37,312 bases of DNA, taken from positions 1 through 37,312 of the forward strand of contig QNZF01000026.1 of the NCBI GenBank assembly GCA_003978485.1, written 5' to 3'. Source of the stretch: Persephonella sp. GTDB taxonomy: Bacteria; Aquificota; Aquificia; Aquificales; Hydrogenothermaceae. Each line of letters begins with the position of its first letter. The first letter of the stretch is position 1. The notes below the pieces were generated by a model. That model saw only the letters and a program-made list of their open reading frames with translations, was not told where the DNA came from and did no database searches. Shown piece by piece: positions 18,591 through 27,986 of the stretch. The position numbers and the translations under genes were made by a program.

Positions 18591-19046
18591 ATGAAAAAGA
18601 TTGTTCAATTTGCATTAACTTCTTTAATTTTTTCCCAAATCGTTCTGGCAGGAACGGAAGTTAACAAAATAGTGTGTGGTGAAAATGTTGAAAACAGGGA
18701 AGTTATCAATCCTTCAGATGAGTTTCCTAACAGTCTAGACAGAATTTACTGTTTATCCTCAATTAAAACAGATGAAGCACCTACAACAGTTTACCATGTA
18801 TGGTATTACAATGGAAAAGAGATTGCTAAGGTAGAACTACCTGTAAATGCTAATTCACCAAGCTACAGAGTTTGGAGCAGTAAAAAAATAATACCTTCTT
18901 TTACAGGCGATTGGAAACTAGTTGTTGAGGATAAAGATGGAAATGTTTTAGGTAAGAAAGAATTTAAAGTAGTTAAAGCTGAAGTTAATACAGAAGAGGA
19001 ACAATCGGAAAATAATAAATCGGAAAATCAAGAAAAAGAAGAATAA
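18591..19046 (+). CDS. Secreted DUF2914 protein
   Basis: A 151-residue exported protein with signal peptide MKKIVQFALTSLIFSQIVLA and GGGGGAG just before the ATG. The mature part carries the DUF2914 pattern: a small beta-sandwich with IYCLSSIKT, the VYHVWYYNGKEIAKVELPV strand pair, YRVWSSKKI and GDWKLVVEDKDGNVLGKKEF. The family has no defined function and often appears in the envelope of Proteobacteria and Aquificota. An acidic, Asn/Glu-rich low-complexity tail (SENNKSENQEKEE) follows. Two cysteines may pair in the periplasm. It ends ten bases before the aroK stop; a hairpin spans the junction. Confidence 0.72.
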   Translation: MKKIVQFALTSLIFSQIVLAGTEVNKIVCGENVENREVINPSDEFPNSLDRIYCLSSIKTDEAPTTVYHVWYYNGKEIAKVELPVNANSPSYRVWSSKKIIPSFTGDWKLVVEDKDGNVLGKKEFKVVKAEVNTEEEQSENNKSENQEKEE

Positions 19047-19066
19047 GATTTTTTCTTTATTCTTTT
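19039..19066. terminator. Bidirectional terminator between the DUF2914 gene and aroK
   Basis: AAGAATAAGA (19039-19048) pairs with TCTTTATTCTT (19054-19064) through a 10-bp stem with one bulged T and a five-T loop. T-rich runs follow on both strands. The stem covers the stop codon of the DUF2914 gene and reaches the end of aroK, so one hairpin can end both convergent transcripts. Confidence 0.6.
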
Positions 19067-19554
19067 AACTCTTTTATAATCCTTTCCACCACTTCTTCTA
19101 TTGAAACGGAATTATCATTGGAAACTTTTATGTTTGCCTGAGAATAAAATTTTTTTCTATCTTCAAATCTTATTTTAAGTTTATCTATATCTTCCTTTAA
19201 AAGTGGTCTGTTTTCGTCTCCACTTACACGGTCTAGAAAGGTGTTAAAATCTATATTAAGCCAAACTACCTTCCCTGTATCCTTCATAACCTTTAAATTT
19301 TCTTTATTTGCAGGTAATCCTCCACCTGTAGCAATAACCACATTATCTAAAGATGATAACTCCTTTATCTTTTTCTTTTCTAAATCCCTGAAATAATCTT
19401 CTCCATAAATTTTAAATATATCTCTAATTTTTAAACCTGTATCTTTTTCTATTTCTAAATCAGTATCTATAAACCTGTATCCTAATCTATCTGCAAGCAA
19501 TTTACCTACCGAACTTTTACCACTACCCATAAAACCTATAAGGTATATTCTCAT
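19057..19554 (-). CDS. aroK: Shikimate kinase
   Basis: Phosphorylates shikimate at the 3-hydroxyl with ATP in chorismate synthesis. The 165-residue protein opens with the P-loop IYLIGFMGSGKSSVGK; DTDLEIE provides the shikimate-binding Asp, YFRDLE and IATGGGLP follow, and RPLLK lies in the lid. All key residues are present and length is normal. It follows purD with a 7-base gap and would be co-transcribed with it from a promoter in the origin region. Confidence 0.95.
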   Translation of the reverse strand: MRIYLIGFMGSGKSSVGKLLADRLGYRFIDTDLEIEKDTGLKIRDIFKIYGEDYFRDLEKKKIKELSSLDNVVIATGGGLPANKENLKVMKDTGKVVWLNIDFNTFLDRVSGDENRPLLKEDIDKLKIRFEDRKKFYSQANIKVSNDNSVSIEEVVERIIKELKE

Positions 19555-19561
19555 ACCAGAC

Positions 19562-20875
<1,314 letters not shown>

Positions 20876-20943
20876 CTAGAATTATGATAACAAAATTCAT
20901 TAACTATATAAAAGCTAATCGGTTATAAAAGGTGTGGATAAGA

Positions 20944-20998
20944 TGTCATTTTAATGTCATTTTAGTGTCATTTTAATGTCATTCTAATGTCATTTTAA
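20944..20998. repeat. Five tandem 11-bp repeats in phase with a DnaA box
   Basis: Five copies of TGTCATTTTAA begin at 20944, 20955, 20966, 20977 and 20988, exactly 11 bases apart; copy 2 ends in G and copy 4 has a C at position 8. The DnaA box and its next two bases (TGTGGATAAGA, 20933-20943) fill the preceding 11-base slot, so the box is in the same helical phase. A degenerate copy, TGTCAATTTAA, sits at 21008-21018. The layout resembles iterons bound side by side by a protein; the binder is unknown. Confidence 0.85.
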
Positions 20999-21059
20999 AG
21001 ATTAAATTGTCAATTTAAAAATATGGTAAAAATCCTTTCTAAGCCTGTAGTTAAGCCGA

Positions 21060-21151
21060 TTAGACGATTTTTCTTAAGAAAAAACATAGATTTTAAATTC
21101 ACACTTTCCACATTTAAATCCACATTAAATTCACATTTTAAAACCGTCTAA
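21060..21151. repeat. Inverted repeat and palindrome around box-like cores in the origin region
   Basis: TTAGACG (21060-21066) and CGTCTAA (21145-21151) form an inverted repeat, 12 of 15 matching with flanks. Between them lie a perfect 16-bp palindrome, TTTTTCTTAAGAAAAA (21068-21083), and four TC(C)ACA cores at 21099, 21107, 21119 and 21131, spaced 8, 12 and 12 bases. The arrangement is consistent with a nucleoprotein assembly site within oriC. Confidence 0.5.
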
Positions 21152-21507
21152 AAGCCTTATATATCAAGCTTTTCCTGACTTATCCACATAATTCACACTC
21201 TATTATTATTCTTATTATTAGTATTAATTAAATAATAATGTTAAAAATAAAATAATAGATAATTAGAATACTTAGAAAAAAATTAAACTCTTAAAGAAGC
21301 ATTTAAATTTCCAAGCAAAGAAAAACTAAAGTAAATCCATTCAAATAAGATAAAAAAGTAATAATCTTTCTCCAGAAAGAGTAATAGAGGTTTATTTTTT
21401 TATTTTTTATTTCTCACTTAAGGAATACTTAAGAAATAAGTAAAATTTAGATTTAAGGAATATACTGATTTTCGTAGAAAAATAAAAGTAAAAGAAACTA
21501 AAGAACT

Positions 21508-21942
21508 TTATTGTTTACAGCCTTTTTTATAACCTAAACTACATGCCTTTTTATAAAGCTCATTAGCTTTGTTTATATCTTTAGGAACTCCATATCCATG
21601 CTCATACATATAACCTAATTCATAACAAGCCTGTCCATCATTATTTTTACATAAGTTTTCTTCACCGCTTACAGCCTTTTTATAATAACTTAAAGCTTTG
21701 TTCATATCTTTTTTTACTCCATCCCCATGCTCGTATAGATAACCTAATCCGAAACATCCTTTGCCATAATTAAACTGTTCACAAGCCTTTACACCATATT
21801 GATAAGCTTCTTTCTTTTTTCCCTGATTATAAAGCTTAAAGCCTTTTTGGAAGCATTCTTCACCTGAATTACACGCTAATGATATACTTATTAAACTTAA
21901 AGTTGCTAAAGTAGATGTTAGATACAATTTTAATTTTTTCAT
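21508..21942 (-). CDS. Secreted cysteine-rich Sel1-repeat protein (Hcp-like)
   Basis: A 144-residue exported protein with signal peptide MKKLKLYLTSTLATLSLIS and cleavage near the first cysteine (SLAC), possibly a lipoprotein although the lipobox is imperfect. The mature part has Sel1-type helical repeats; the clearest units are GCFGLGYLYEHGDGVKKDMN and ACYELGYMYEHGYGVPKDIN, each ending in a KA..YYKKA or KA..LYKKAC helix. Paired cysteines recur at the usual interval, the pattern of Helicobacter Hcp proteins whose repeats carry a disulfide. GGGGGA precedes the ATG. It lies between oriC and fmt and is divergent from fmt. Function is presumably protein binding in the periplasm; the partner is unknown. 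Confidence 0.82.
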   Translation of the reverse strand: MKKLKLYLTSTLATLSLISISLACNSGEECFQKGFKLYNQGKKKEAYQYGVKACEQFNYGKGCFGLGYLYEHGDGVKKDMNKALSYYKKAVSGEENLCKNNDGQACYELGYMYEHGYGVPKDINKANELYKKACSLGYKKGCKQ

Positions 21943-21980
21943 CTTTTATCCCCCTTCTAATATATATAGTGCTTTTATTG

Positions 21981-22009
21981 TTGAAAAATTATACCAAAAT
22001 TGATATAGA
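21981..22009 (+). promoter_or_regulatory. fmt promoter overlapping a divergent promoter for the Sel1 gene
   Basis: For fmt, TTGAAA (21981-21986) and TATAGA (22004-22009) are 17 bases apart with an extended TGA just before the -10. On the minus strand a perfect TATAAT (complement of 21988-21993) with an extended TGG lies inside that spacer and points to the Sel1 gene. Polymerase could therefore occupy only one at a time. Confidence 0.45.
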
Positions 22010-22089
22010 GAGTAATAAATTTTTATATCAATTCATAAAATTTTTAAATAAAATAATAGAGCAGATAAAAAAGATTTTTGGAGAAATTT

Positions 22090-23028
22090 ATGAATGTAGT
22101 TTTTTGGGGAACACCTGATTTTGCAGTAGAAAGTTTGAAGGAATTGCTAAAGTCTAATCATAAAGTCTTGGCAGTAATAACACAACCGGATAAGCCTAAA
22201 GGGAGAGGTAAAAAGATACAACCTACACCTGTTAAAAAGTTGGCAATTGAGAATAATATACCAGTTTACCAACCTTCAAAAATAAAAGATAATACAGAGT
22301 TTTATAATAAACTTAAAGAGTTGAAACCTGATATATTTGTTGTAGTTGCTTATGGAAAAATTATTCCTAAAGAGATTATAGAGATACCTAGATATAAAAC
22401 GATTAACGTCCATGCTTCTTTATTACCTAAATATAGAGGAGCAGCTCCCATTCATAGAGCTATGATGGAAGGTGAAGAAAAAACAGGTGTTTGTATAATG
22501 GAAATTATAGAAAAACTTGATGCAGGAGATATTTACGAATGTAAGGAAATAGAAATAAAAGATAGTGATGATATTGTATCTTTACATGATAAATTAGCAA
22601 AAGAAGGAGCAAAACTTTTAATCAAAGTTTTAGACGATATAGAAAGTGGAAAAGCTAAAAAAACAAAACAAGATGATACTAAATCTACATATGCAAAACC
22701 GATAACTAAAGCAGATGGAAAGATAGATTGGAGTATGTCTGCTAGGAATATTTTTAATCAGATAAGAGCTTTAAAAGTTTGGCCTAAAGCTTTTACTAGA
22801 TTTAGAGGTAAAGATATTAAAATCATATCTGCTGAGATAATAGATGAAAGTTCAAAAGGTAATATAGGAGAGATTGTTGATATAGTTAAAGGAAAAGGTT
22901 TTATAGTTCAGACAGGGAAGGGAAAATTGCTTATAACTGAGGTACAGTTCCCAAATTCTAAAATTATAACTGGAGATGATGCGGTAAAAGGTTATCATAT
23001 AAAGGTAGGAGAAAAGCTGGGAGATTAG
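22090..23028 (+). CDS. fmt: Methionyl-tRNA formyltransferase
   Basis: Formylates initiator Met-tRNA using 10-formyltetrahydrofolate. The track start (22078) is a TTG inside the Shine-Dalgarno; the ATG at 22090, six bases after GGAG (22080-22083), gives [16 protein letters not shown], the family's N-terminus, and a 312-residue protein. The catalytic domain shows [16 protein letters not shown]-type sequence, [20 protein letters not shown] (catalytic Asn-His) and the downstream Asp in [24 protein letters not shown] with WPKAFT begins the C-terminal OB-fold domain. It is divergent from the Sel1 gene and ends seven bases from a convergent unknown membrane-protein gene. def is not adjacent, unlike in many bacteria. 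Confidence 0.96.
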   Translation: MNVVFWGTPDFAVESLKELLKSNHKVLAVITQPDKPKGRGKKIQPTPVKKLAIENNIPVYQPSKIKDNTEFYNKLKELKPDIFVVVAYGKIIPKEIIEIPRYKTINVHASLLPKYRGAAPIHRAMMEGEEKTGVCIMEIIEKLDAGDIYECKEIEIKDSDDIVSLHDKLAKEGAKLLIKVLDDIESGKAKKTKQDDTKSTYAKPITKADGKIDWSMSARNIFNQIRALKVWPKAFTRFRGKDIKIISAEIIDESSKGNIGEIVDIVKGKGFIVQTGKGKLLITEVQFPNSKIITGDDAVKGYHIKVGEKLGD

Positions 23029-23035
23029 TAATTAA

Positions 23036-23956
23036 TTATCGTAGATAGTATGGGAATTCTAGTTTTTCTTTGCTAAAATAAGAACATATAGCCGTATAAA
23101 CTGTTATAAAAGTTAAAGCTAAAATATAGATGTACACTACTATTAATTGATGAATAAGTTTTCCATAAGGTAAATTATAAATAATATTTGGAATAAGTCT
23201 TCCTATTACAAAACTGAAAAAAAGAATTCCTAAAACTGTAAGTATCCATTTAGACCAATAGAAAAAATACTCATATGTAAATGTATTTCTATAAAAATCA
23301 GAGGATAATATCTCTCTTAACTCTACTAAAATCTTATTTATCTTCCGTACTATGAATAATTTACGGAATATAACAAAAATGGTATAAAAATTTAAAACTA
23401 AAAATAGAATAAAAAAGCTTGATGAAAAAAATAATAAAAATATACTTGATGTTTTATCTAGAGCATTATATGTAAAAATATAAAATATGGTATACAGTAT
23501 AAGATATATTAAGATTGTAAATCCTGAAAAAAAGAGTAAAAGTATTGATAATATTAAAGAAAAGGTTAGAGATATTAAAAAACTATATTTTAAGTAATAC
23601 TTTAAGCTAAAATTTTTAAAATTAAGTTTTTTTATTAATTTCTCTCTGTATTCTTTTGAGTAGTTGTTATAATCTAAAAAATCATATATATATTTGATAA
23701 TAGCAATAATCAGAAGAAAAAAGAATGTTAAAAACAGTAAAATTAGGCTTGTTTCTATACCTGTTAGTGGAAAGATTACAACTTCAGGTATTGGAAGGTC
23801 AAAGGCTAATTTTAAAAAAAACATATTTGATTTGAATAAAATATATATTATTAAGATTAAAACCTCTAAAATTAAACTGTGTATTAAAAACAATACAAAA
23901 TTATTTTTTATAAAGTTAAATGTTTGTTTTAAACAAAATGTGTTTTCTACATTCAT
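23036..23956 (-). CDS. Multi-pass membrane protein of unknown function
   Basis: I do not recognise this 306-residue protein. It has about six long hydrophobic segments, near residues 17-40, 65-90, 125-150, 160-185, 230-255 and 270-295. A charged stretch, NYSKEYREKLIKKLN, lies after the second segment and FRKLFIVRKINKILVELREIL after the fourth. The overall shape, with repeated helices and amphipathic linkers, resembles the uncharacterised DUF975/GDPD-membrane-domain-like group, but no motif is firm. Composition is extremely Phe/Ile/Leu rich. It converges on fmt with seven bases between stops. Upstream lies a 198-base A+T-rich gap before recR with nothing recognisable. A function should not be assigned. 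Confidence 0.7.
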   Translation of the reverse strand: MNVENTFCLKQTFNFIKNNFVLFLIHSLILEVLILIIYILFKSNMFFLKLAFDLPIPEVVIFPLTGIETSLILLFLTFFFLLIIAIIKYIYDFLDYNNYSKEYREKLIKKLNFKNFSLKYYLKYSFLISLTFSLILSILLLFFSGFTILIYLILYTIFYIFTYNALDKTSSIFLLFFSSSFFILFLVLNFYTIFVIFRKLFIVRKINKILVELREILSSDFYRNTFTYEYFFYWSKWILTVLGILFFSFVIGRLIPNIIYNLPYGKLIHQLIVVYIYILALTFITVYTAICSYFSKEKLEFPYYLR

Positions 23957-24154
23957 TATTTAAACACCAGTTTATAATCCTTTATGTTTAAAAAGTATTT
24001 CTAATAAAACTAATTACAATAAGGTTTTAAAGATAAAAACTTAAAGATATTCGTTTGAAATATATATTTAGAAAAAAATATTTCATTTTGCAATAAATTG
24101 AAAAACAAGAAAAGAGGAAGAAATTAATAAGTTTTTACAAAAATTTCATATTTT

Positions 24155-24763
24155 TCATAATTTAATTTTATTTTCTAAAGCTTTTGATAAAGTATACTCA
24201 TCAACATTTTCTAAGACTGTTCCAAATGGTATGCCGTAAGCTATTCTAGACACTACTACAGTTTTTTTCTTTAGAAGTGTATGAATGTAGTTTGCTGTTG
24301 CTTCTCCTTCAACTGTTGGATTTGTGGCTAATATTACTTCTTTTATATTTAACCTATCTATCCTTTCCAAAAGTTTTTTTATGTTCAAATCTTCCGCAGT
24401 AATCCCTTCTAGAGGAGAAAGTCTGCCTCCTAATATATGATATAAACCATTAAAAACCTGTGTTTTTTCTATTGTAAAAGCATCAAAACTTTCCTCAACA
24501 ACACATATAACAGACCTGTTTCTTTTATCATCTGAACATATATCACAGATTTCCTTTTCTGTATACAGACCACACTCTTTACAAGGGTGAACAGTTTCTA
24601 GCATTTTATTCATAGTTCTTATAAGCTCTATCGCCTCTCCACGTGGCATTTTTAAAAGATTTACAGTAAACCTTTGTGCTGATTTTTCACCGTACCCTTG
24701 AAATTGGGAAATATCATCAATTATTTTTTTTAATGTAATTGGAATAATATCTTTATTTTCCAT
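24155..24763 (-). CDS. recR: Recombination mediator RecR
   Basis: Acts with RecF/RecO to load RecA at gaps. The 202-residue protein has an HhH region (FQGYGEKSAQRFTVNLL, about 17-33), the C4 zinc finger CKECGLYTEKEICDIC, then a Toprim domain (ICVVEESFDAF, GLYHILGGRLSPLEGI). The terminal ARIAYGIPFGTVLENVDEYTL-type segment is diagnostic; only the first part is quoted here. The track start at 24769 is a TTG; the ATG at 24763 with AAAAGG upstream is better. It lies 11 bases after ispH and is co-transcribed. Confidence 0.94.
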   Translation of the reverse strand: MENKDIIPITLKKIIDDISQFQGYGEKSAQRFTVNLLKMPRGEAIELIRTMNKMLETVHPCKECGLYTEKEICDICSDDKRNRSVICVVEESFDAFTIEKTQVFNGLYHILGGRLSPLEGITAEDLNIKKLLERIDRLNIKEVILATNPTVEGEATANYIHTLLKKKTVVVSRIAYGIPFGTVLENVDEYTLSKALENKIKL

Positions 24764-24774
24764 TTGCAACCTTT

Positions 24775-25632
24775 TTATGAAGTTATCTCCTTTATTTTCT
24801 CAACTACTTCTTTAATTATCCAATCCGGAGTTGATGCTCCTGCACTTATACCTACAGATTTCACATTTTCAAACCATTCCTCTTTTAACTCATCTGCCTT
24901 TTCTATATGATATGTATTAGGATTTAAACTCCTTGATATTTGGGCTAATCTATTTGTGTTTCCACTGTGTTTACCACCTATTATTATCATAATATCAACT
25001 GTAGGAGCTAATTTTTTAACTTCTTCTTGTCTAACTGATGTGGCATCGCATATTGTATTAAATACCTTAAGCTCTTCCACATTTGAAGCTATATATCCGA
25101 CTGCCTTTTCAAAGAAATCCTCATTTTGAGTAGTTTGTGCCACTATACCAACCTTATTTCTTTTCGGTAGATTTTTATATAGCTCTTCCATATTTTGTAT
25201 AACTATACCTTTTCCTCCTGCATCTCTAAGATGCCCTAGTATACCTATAACTTCAGGATGACCTTTTTCCCCTATTATAACAACGTAATATCCTTCATTT
25301 ACTAACTGTCTTACCTTCTCGTGAACCTTTTTAACAAATGGGCAAGTTGCATCTATTACGTTTATATTTTTACTTCTTAAATCTCTTTCAACTTCAGGTG
25401 GGACACCGTGTGAGCGGATTATAACTGTATCTCCGCTTTTTAGCTCTGTATTTTCGTCTAACTGTTTTACGTTCAGACTTTCAAGAAACTGAACTACCTG
25501 TTTATTGTGTATTATGGGACCATTTGTATATGCTCCTCCTAACTCTTTGCCTGCTTTTATAGCACTGTCAACAGCTATTTTTACTCCAAAACAAAAACCT
25601 GCACTTTCTGCTAATTTTATATCAACACTCAT
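24775..25632 (-). CDS. ispH: 4-hydroxy-3-methylbut-2-enyl diphosphate reductase
   Basis: The last enzyme of the MEP isoprenoid pathway, a [4Fe-4S] reductase giving IPP and DMAPP. The 285-residue protein has the three cluster cysteines in GFCFGV (Cys14), DATCPFV and NTICDATSVRQEE. PIIHNKQVV, IRSHGVPPEV, the E of GHPEVIG, and GGKHSGNT also match. GISAGASTP closes the active site. The ATG follows GGAG. It precedes recR with an 11-base gap. With ispA in the window it supplies prenyl precursors for quinones and lipids. Confidence 0.95.
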   Translation of the reverse strand: MSVDIKLAESAGFCFGVKIAVDSAIKAGKELGGAYTNGPIIHNKQVVQFLESLNVKQLDENTELKSGDTVIIRSHGVPPEVERDLRSKNINVIDATCPFVKKVHEKVRQLVNEGYYVVIIGEKGHPEVIGILGHLRDAGGKGIVIQNMEELYKNLPKRNKVGIVAQTTQNEDFFEKAVGYIASNVEELKVFNTICDATSVRQEEVKKLAPTVDIMIIIGGKHSGNTNRLAQISRSLNPNTYHIEKADELKEEWFENVKSVGISAGASTPDWIIKEVVEKIKEITS

Positions 25633-25785
25633 TTTTATTCTCCTTTGTTTTTATAAATAACTACCAACTTATTATAAATTAGATAGGTAAAAAAGAGTTT
25701 ATGATTAAAATGGTCAAAAACAAAAAGACATAAAATTATCTTTTGTCAATTCAAAAATAATCTTACATTTAGGGTTGGTTATATG

Positions 25786-25863
25786 TATAATTTTTTCTAA
25801 TTTTCAAAGGGGTGTGTTTGGAAGAAAGGGTACATTATTAAAGCCCTTTCTTCTATTTTTTTT
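25786..25863 (+). ncRNA. Candidate short RNA ending in a strong terminator
   Basis: A plus-strand TATAAT (25786-25791), with CTTACA (25762-25767) 18 bases upstream, would start transcription near 25798. A perfect 10-bp hairpin, GAAGAAAGGG (25821-25830) and CCCTTTCTTC (25844-25853), followed by TATTTTTTTT, would end it near 25863. Both flanking genes are on the minus strand, where the hairpin lacks a U-tract, so the terminator points at a separate plus-strand transcript of about 65 bases. No homology to a known RNA is recognised. Confidence 0.4.
25821..25863 (+). terminator. Rho-independent terminator on the plus strand
   Basis: A 10-bp perfect stem (GAAGAAAGGG/CCCTTTCTTC) with a 13-base loop is followed by T-A-T8. 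It is the strongest intrinsic terminator I found in the window. On the minus strand, for the ankyrin gene, the stem is followed by CAAACACACC instead of T, so it would not work well in that direction. Confidence 0.65.
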
Positions 25864-26872
25864 ATATTTGTCCTAACACTTTTTTTAATTCTTCCTTAGT
25901 AAACTCTTTCTGAGATTTAGCTCCATGTTTTCTTAAAATTCTGTAAATCTTCTTATATCCTCTTTTTCTTGCTATATCTAACGGTGTTAAAACATATATA
26001 CCGTGGAAACTTTCTATTATTGCCACATGATTAGGATTTGCACCTTTTGATAGTAGATACTTAACAATATCTTTAGCCCCACTGTTTACCGCAACCATTA
26101 AGGGCGATGGGTCTCTCGGGCTTTTAATATCAATAACTGCTCCACTTTCAACTAAAACTTTAACTTTATTCAAATCTTTTTTCATTATTGCATAGTAAAG
26201 TGGAGTTAAACCGTTATCGTCTTCTGCATTAACATTAGCTCCTTTGTTTATTAAAAACTTTAAAAATTTAGTATCACACTTTTCAACTGCATAAAATATG
26301 GGAGTTTTGCCCTCATTGTTTTGAATGTTTAAGTTTAAATCTTTTAAAACTTTTTTAGTTTTGTTAACATTACAATTTTTCACTGCAGAGAAAAGTTTAT
26401 TAATAGCTATATCCTCATCCGAAAGGTCTTCAGACAGTAGCTCCTCTATTCTTTCGTCTTTTGCATAATCTATAGCCATTTTACCGTAAGCATCCTTTAT
26501 GTCCATTTCCGCCCCATACTCCAATAGCAGTTTAACCATTCTCACATTTCCTTTTTTAACTGCAAGATGTAGAGGAGTTTCTCCTTTTCTATTCTTCAGA
26601 TTGACATTAGCTCCATTTTCTAAAAGATATTTAGCAGTTTTGTAATATCCGTAATAAACAGCATAATGTAGAGCTGTCCAACCTGTCTTCTCTTCTTTAA
26701 CGTTAACATCCAATCCTTCGGAAAGGATATTAACAACTTTTGGCATATTGTTATTTTTGACTGCATTAATGTACTCAACTTCCATAGAATTATCCAAAGC
26801 AAAGGAATAAGAATATAACGAAAAAGCTAACATCATAGAAACTCCCAATTTTTTTGCCTTTTTACTAACCAT
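25862..26872 (-). CDS. Secreted ankyrin-repeat protein
   Basis: A 336-residue protein with a signal peptide (about 1-26, KKLGVSMMLAFSLYSYSFA) and then two blocks of ankyrin repeats. Clear repeats are TGWTALHYAVYYGYYKTAKY, KGETPLHLAVKKGNVRMVKL, EGKTPIFYAVEKCDTKFLKF, NGLTPLYYAIMKKDLNKVKV and SPLMVAVNSGAKDIVKYLL, each of about 33 residues; the last has a longer insert near the end. A less regular linker (about 133-180) joins the blocks. Periplasmic ankyrin proteins usually bind other proteins; the partner is unknown. It starts 37 bases after accD and probably shares its transcript. Confidence 0.85.
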   Translation of the reverse strand: MVSKKAKKLGVSMMLAFSLYSYSFALDNSMEVEYINAVKNNNMPKVVNILSEGLDVNVKEEKTGWTALHYAVYYGYYKTAKYLLENGANVNLKNRKGETPLHLAVKKGNVRMVKLLLEYGAEMDIKDAYGKMAIDYAKDERIEELLSEDLSDEDIAINKLFSAVKNCNVNKTKKVLKDLNLNIQNNEGKTPIFYAVEKCDTKFLKFLINKGANVNAEDDNGLTPLYYAIMKKDLNKVKVLVESGAVIDIKSPRDPSPLMVAVNSGAKDIVKYLLSKGANPNHVAIIESFHGIYVLTPLDIARKRGYKKIYRILRKHGAKSQKEFTKEELKKVLGQI

Positions 26873-26909
26873 GATTTATTACCTCTAAATTTAGTGATTA
26901 TTTTCTTAA

Positions 26910-27758
26910 TCATACATTTGCCCCCTGAGTTTGTTTTATTAAAGTGTATAAAGTCTTTTTTAAATTTTTTCTTTCAACAATTAAATCAATCTGTCCCTTT
27001 TCTAAAAGAAATTCTGCCCTTTGAAAACCTTCAGGAAGCTCTTGTCTAATGGTCTCTTGAATAACTCTAGGTCCTGCAAATCCTATTAAACTGTTAGGTT
27101 CTGCAAGTATAATATCTCCTAAAAATGCAAAGCTTGCAGATACTCCCCCCATTGTAGGGTCAGTTAGTACAACTATATAAGGAATTCCTGCTTTATTTAG
27201 CCTTTCCACTGCTATTGATGTTTTAGCCATCTGCATTAATGACAGAATACTTTCCTGCATTCTCGCTCCACCTGAAGCGGTAATAACGATAAATGGTATA
27301 CCTTTAGCTATTGCGTATTCTGCACCTCTTACAAATTTGGCTCCAACTACACTTCCCATACTTCCACCCATAAATCTAAAATCCATTACTCCTAAAACTA
27401 CCTCTTTACTTGCTATCTTTCCGTAGGCAATTACCATTGCATCTTTTAACTCAGTCTTCTTTTGGGCTTCCTTCAGTCTATCCTTGTAAGGTTTCGTGTC
27501 TTTAAAATTTAAACTGTCTATCGGTTCTAACTCAGGGAACAAATCAAAAGAATAAATCTCATCTAAAAGTGAGTTTACCCTTTCTTGTGCTGTCATTCTA
27601 AAGTAGTAATCACAGTGGGGACAGATTTTTAAATTTTTAGCTAGTTCATCACTGTGTATTAATGTTTTACATTGTGGACATTTTATCCATTCACCTTTTT
27701 TTACCTGCAATGTTTTTTTCCCTTTTATTTTTTCCAGTATCTCTTTTATTCTTCCCAT
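26910..27758 (-). CDS. accD: Acetyl-CoA carboxylase carboxyltransferase subunit beta
   Basis: Forms with AccA the carboxyltransferase that makes malonyl-CoA for fatty acids. The 282-residue protein has the N-terminal zinc ribbon C-x2-C...C-x2-C (CPQCKTLIHSDELAKNLKIC then PHC) and the crotonase-fold core with MGSVVGAKFVRGAEYAI, ITASGGARMQE, LTDPTMGGVSASFA and EPNSLIGFAGPRVIQ. The track start (27770) is a TTG inside the Shine-Dalgarno; the ATG at 27758, nine bases after GGAG, gives MGRIKEILEKI. accA is not in the window. The ankyrin gene follows. Confidence 0.95.
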   Translation of the reverse strand: MGRIKEILEKIKGKKTLQVKKGEWIKCPQCKTLIHSDELAKNLKICPHCDYYFRMTAQERVNSLLDEIYSFDLFPELEPIDSLNFKDTKPYKDRLKEAQKKTELKDAMVIAYGKIASKEVVLGVMDFRFMGGSMGSVVGAKFVRGAEYAIAKGIPFIVITASGGARMQESILSLMQMAKTSIAVERLNKAGIPYIVVLTDPTMGGVSASFAFLGDIILAEPNSLIGFAGPRVIQETIRQELPEGFQRAEFLLEKGQIDLIVERKNLKKTLYTLIKQTQGANV

Positions 27759-27986
27759 AACCTTCTCCAAAGTAAAGGATTATATGACAATAAAAATAAC
27801 ATAAATAATTCACCCCACCATACAGTTTTATTAGAAATTGAAGATTTGAAACTACCTATTTAGTTAAACAAAGATTTTAAGGAAATCATTAAATAAATTT
27901 AATTTGTGATTTCATATGTGCAATCCCCAAATCTTTTATTTTAACTATATAATCTAAGAAAATTATGAAAATATTGTGAAATGAAA

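Noticed and set aside
20944-20998. CRISPR array
   Set aside because: The 11-base units are directly adjacent with no spacers.
21365-21433. Terminator for the Sel1 gene (TCTTTC/GAAAGA hairpin and CTTAAG pair)
   Set aside because: Six-base stems of A+T-rich sequence 75-140 bases past the stop are too weak to call, though T-rich sequence follows on the minus strand.
21915-22118. 67-residue plus-strand ORF between the Sel1 gene and fmt
   Set aside because: It overlaps the Sel1 signal peptide and the fmt start, has no ribosome-binding site, and the fmt promoter lies inside it. A hydrophobic product is expected from A+T-rich sequence.
26620-26802. 60-residue minus-strand ORF inside the ankyrin gene
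   Set aside because: Same strand, other frame, within clear ankyrin repeats.
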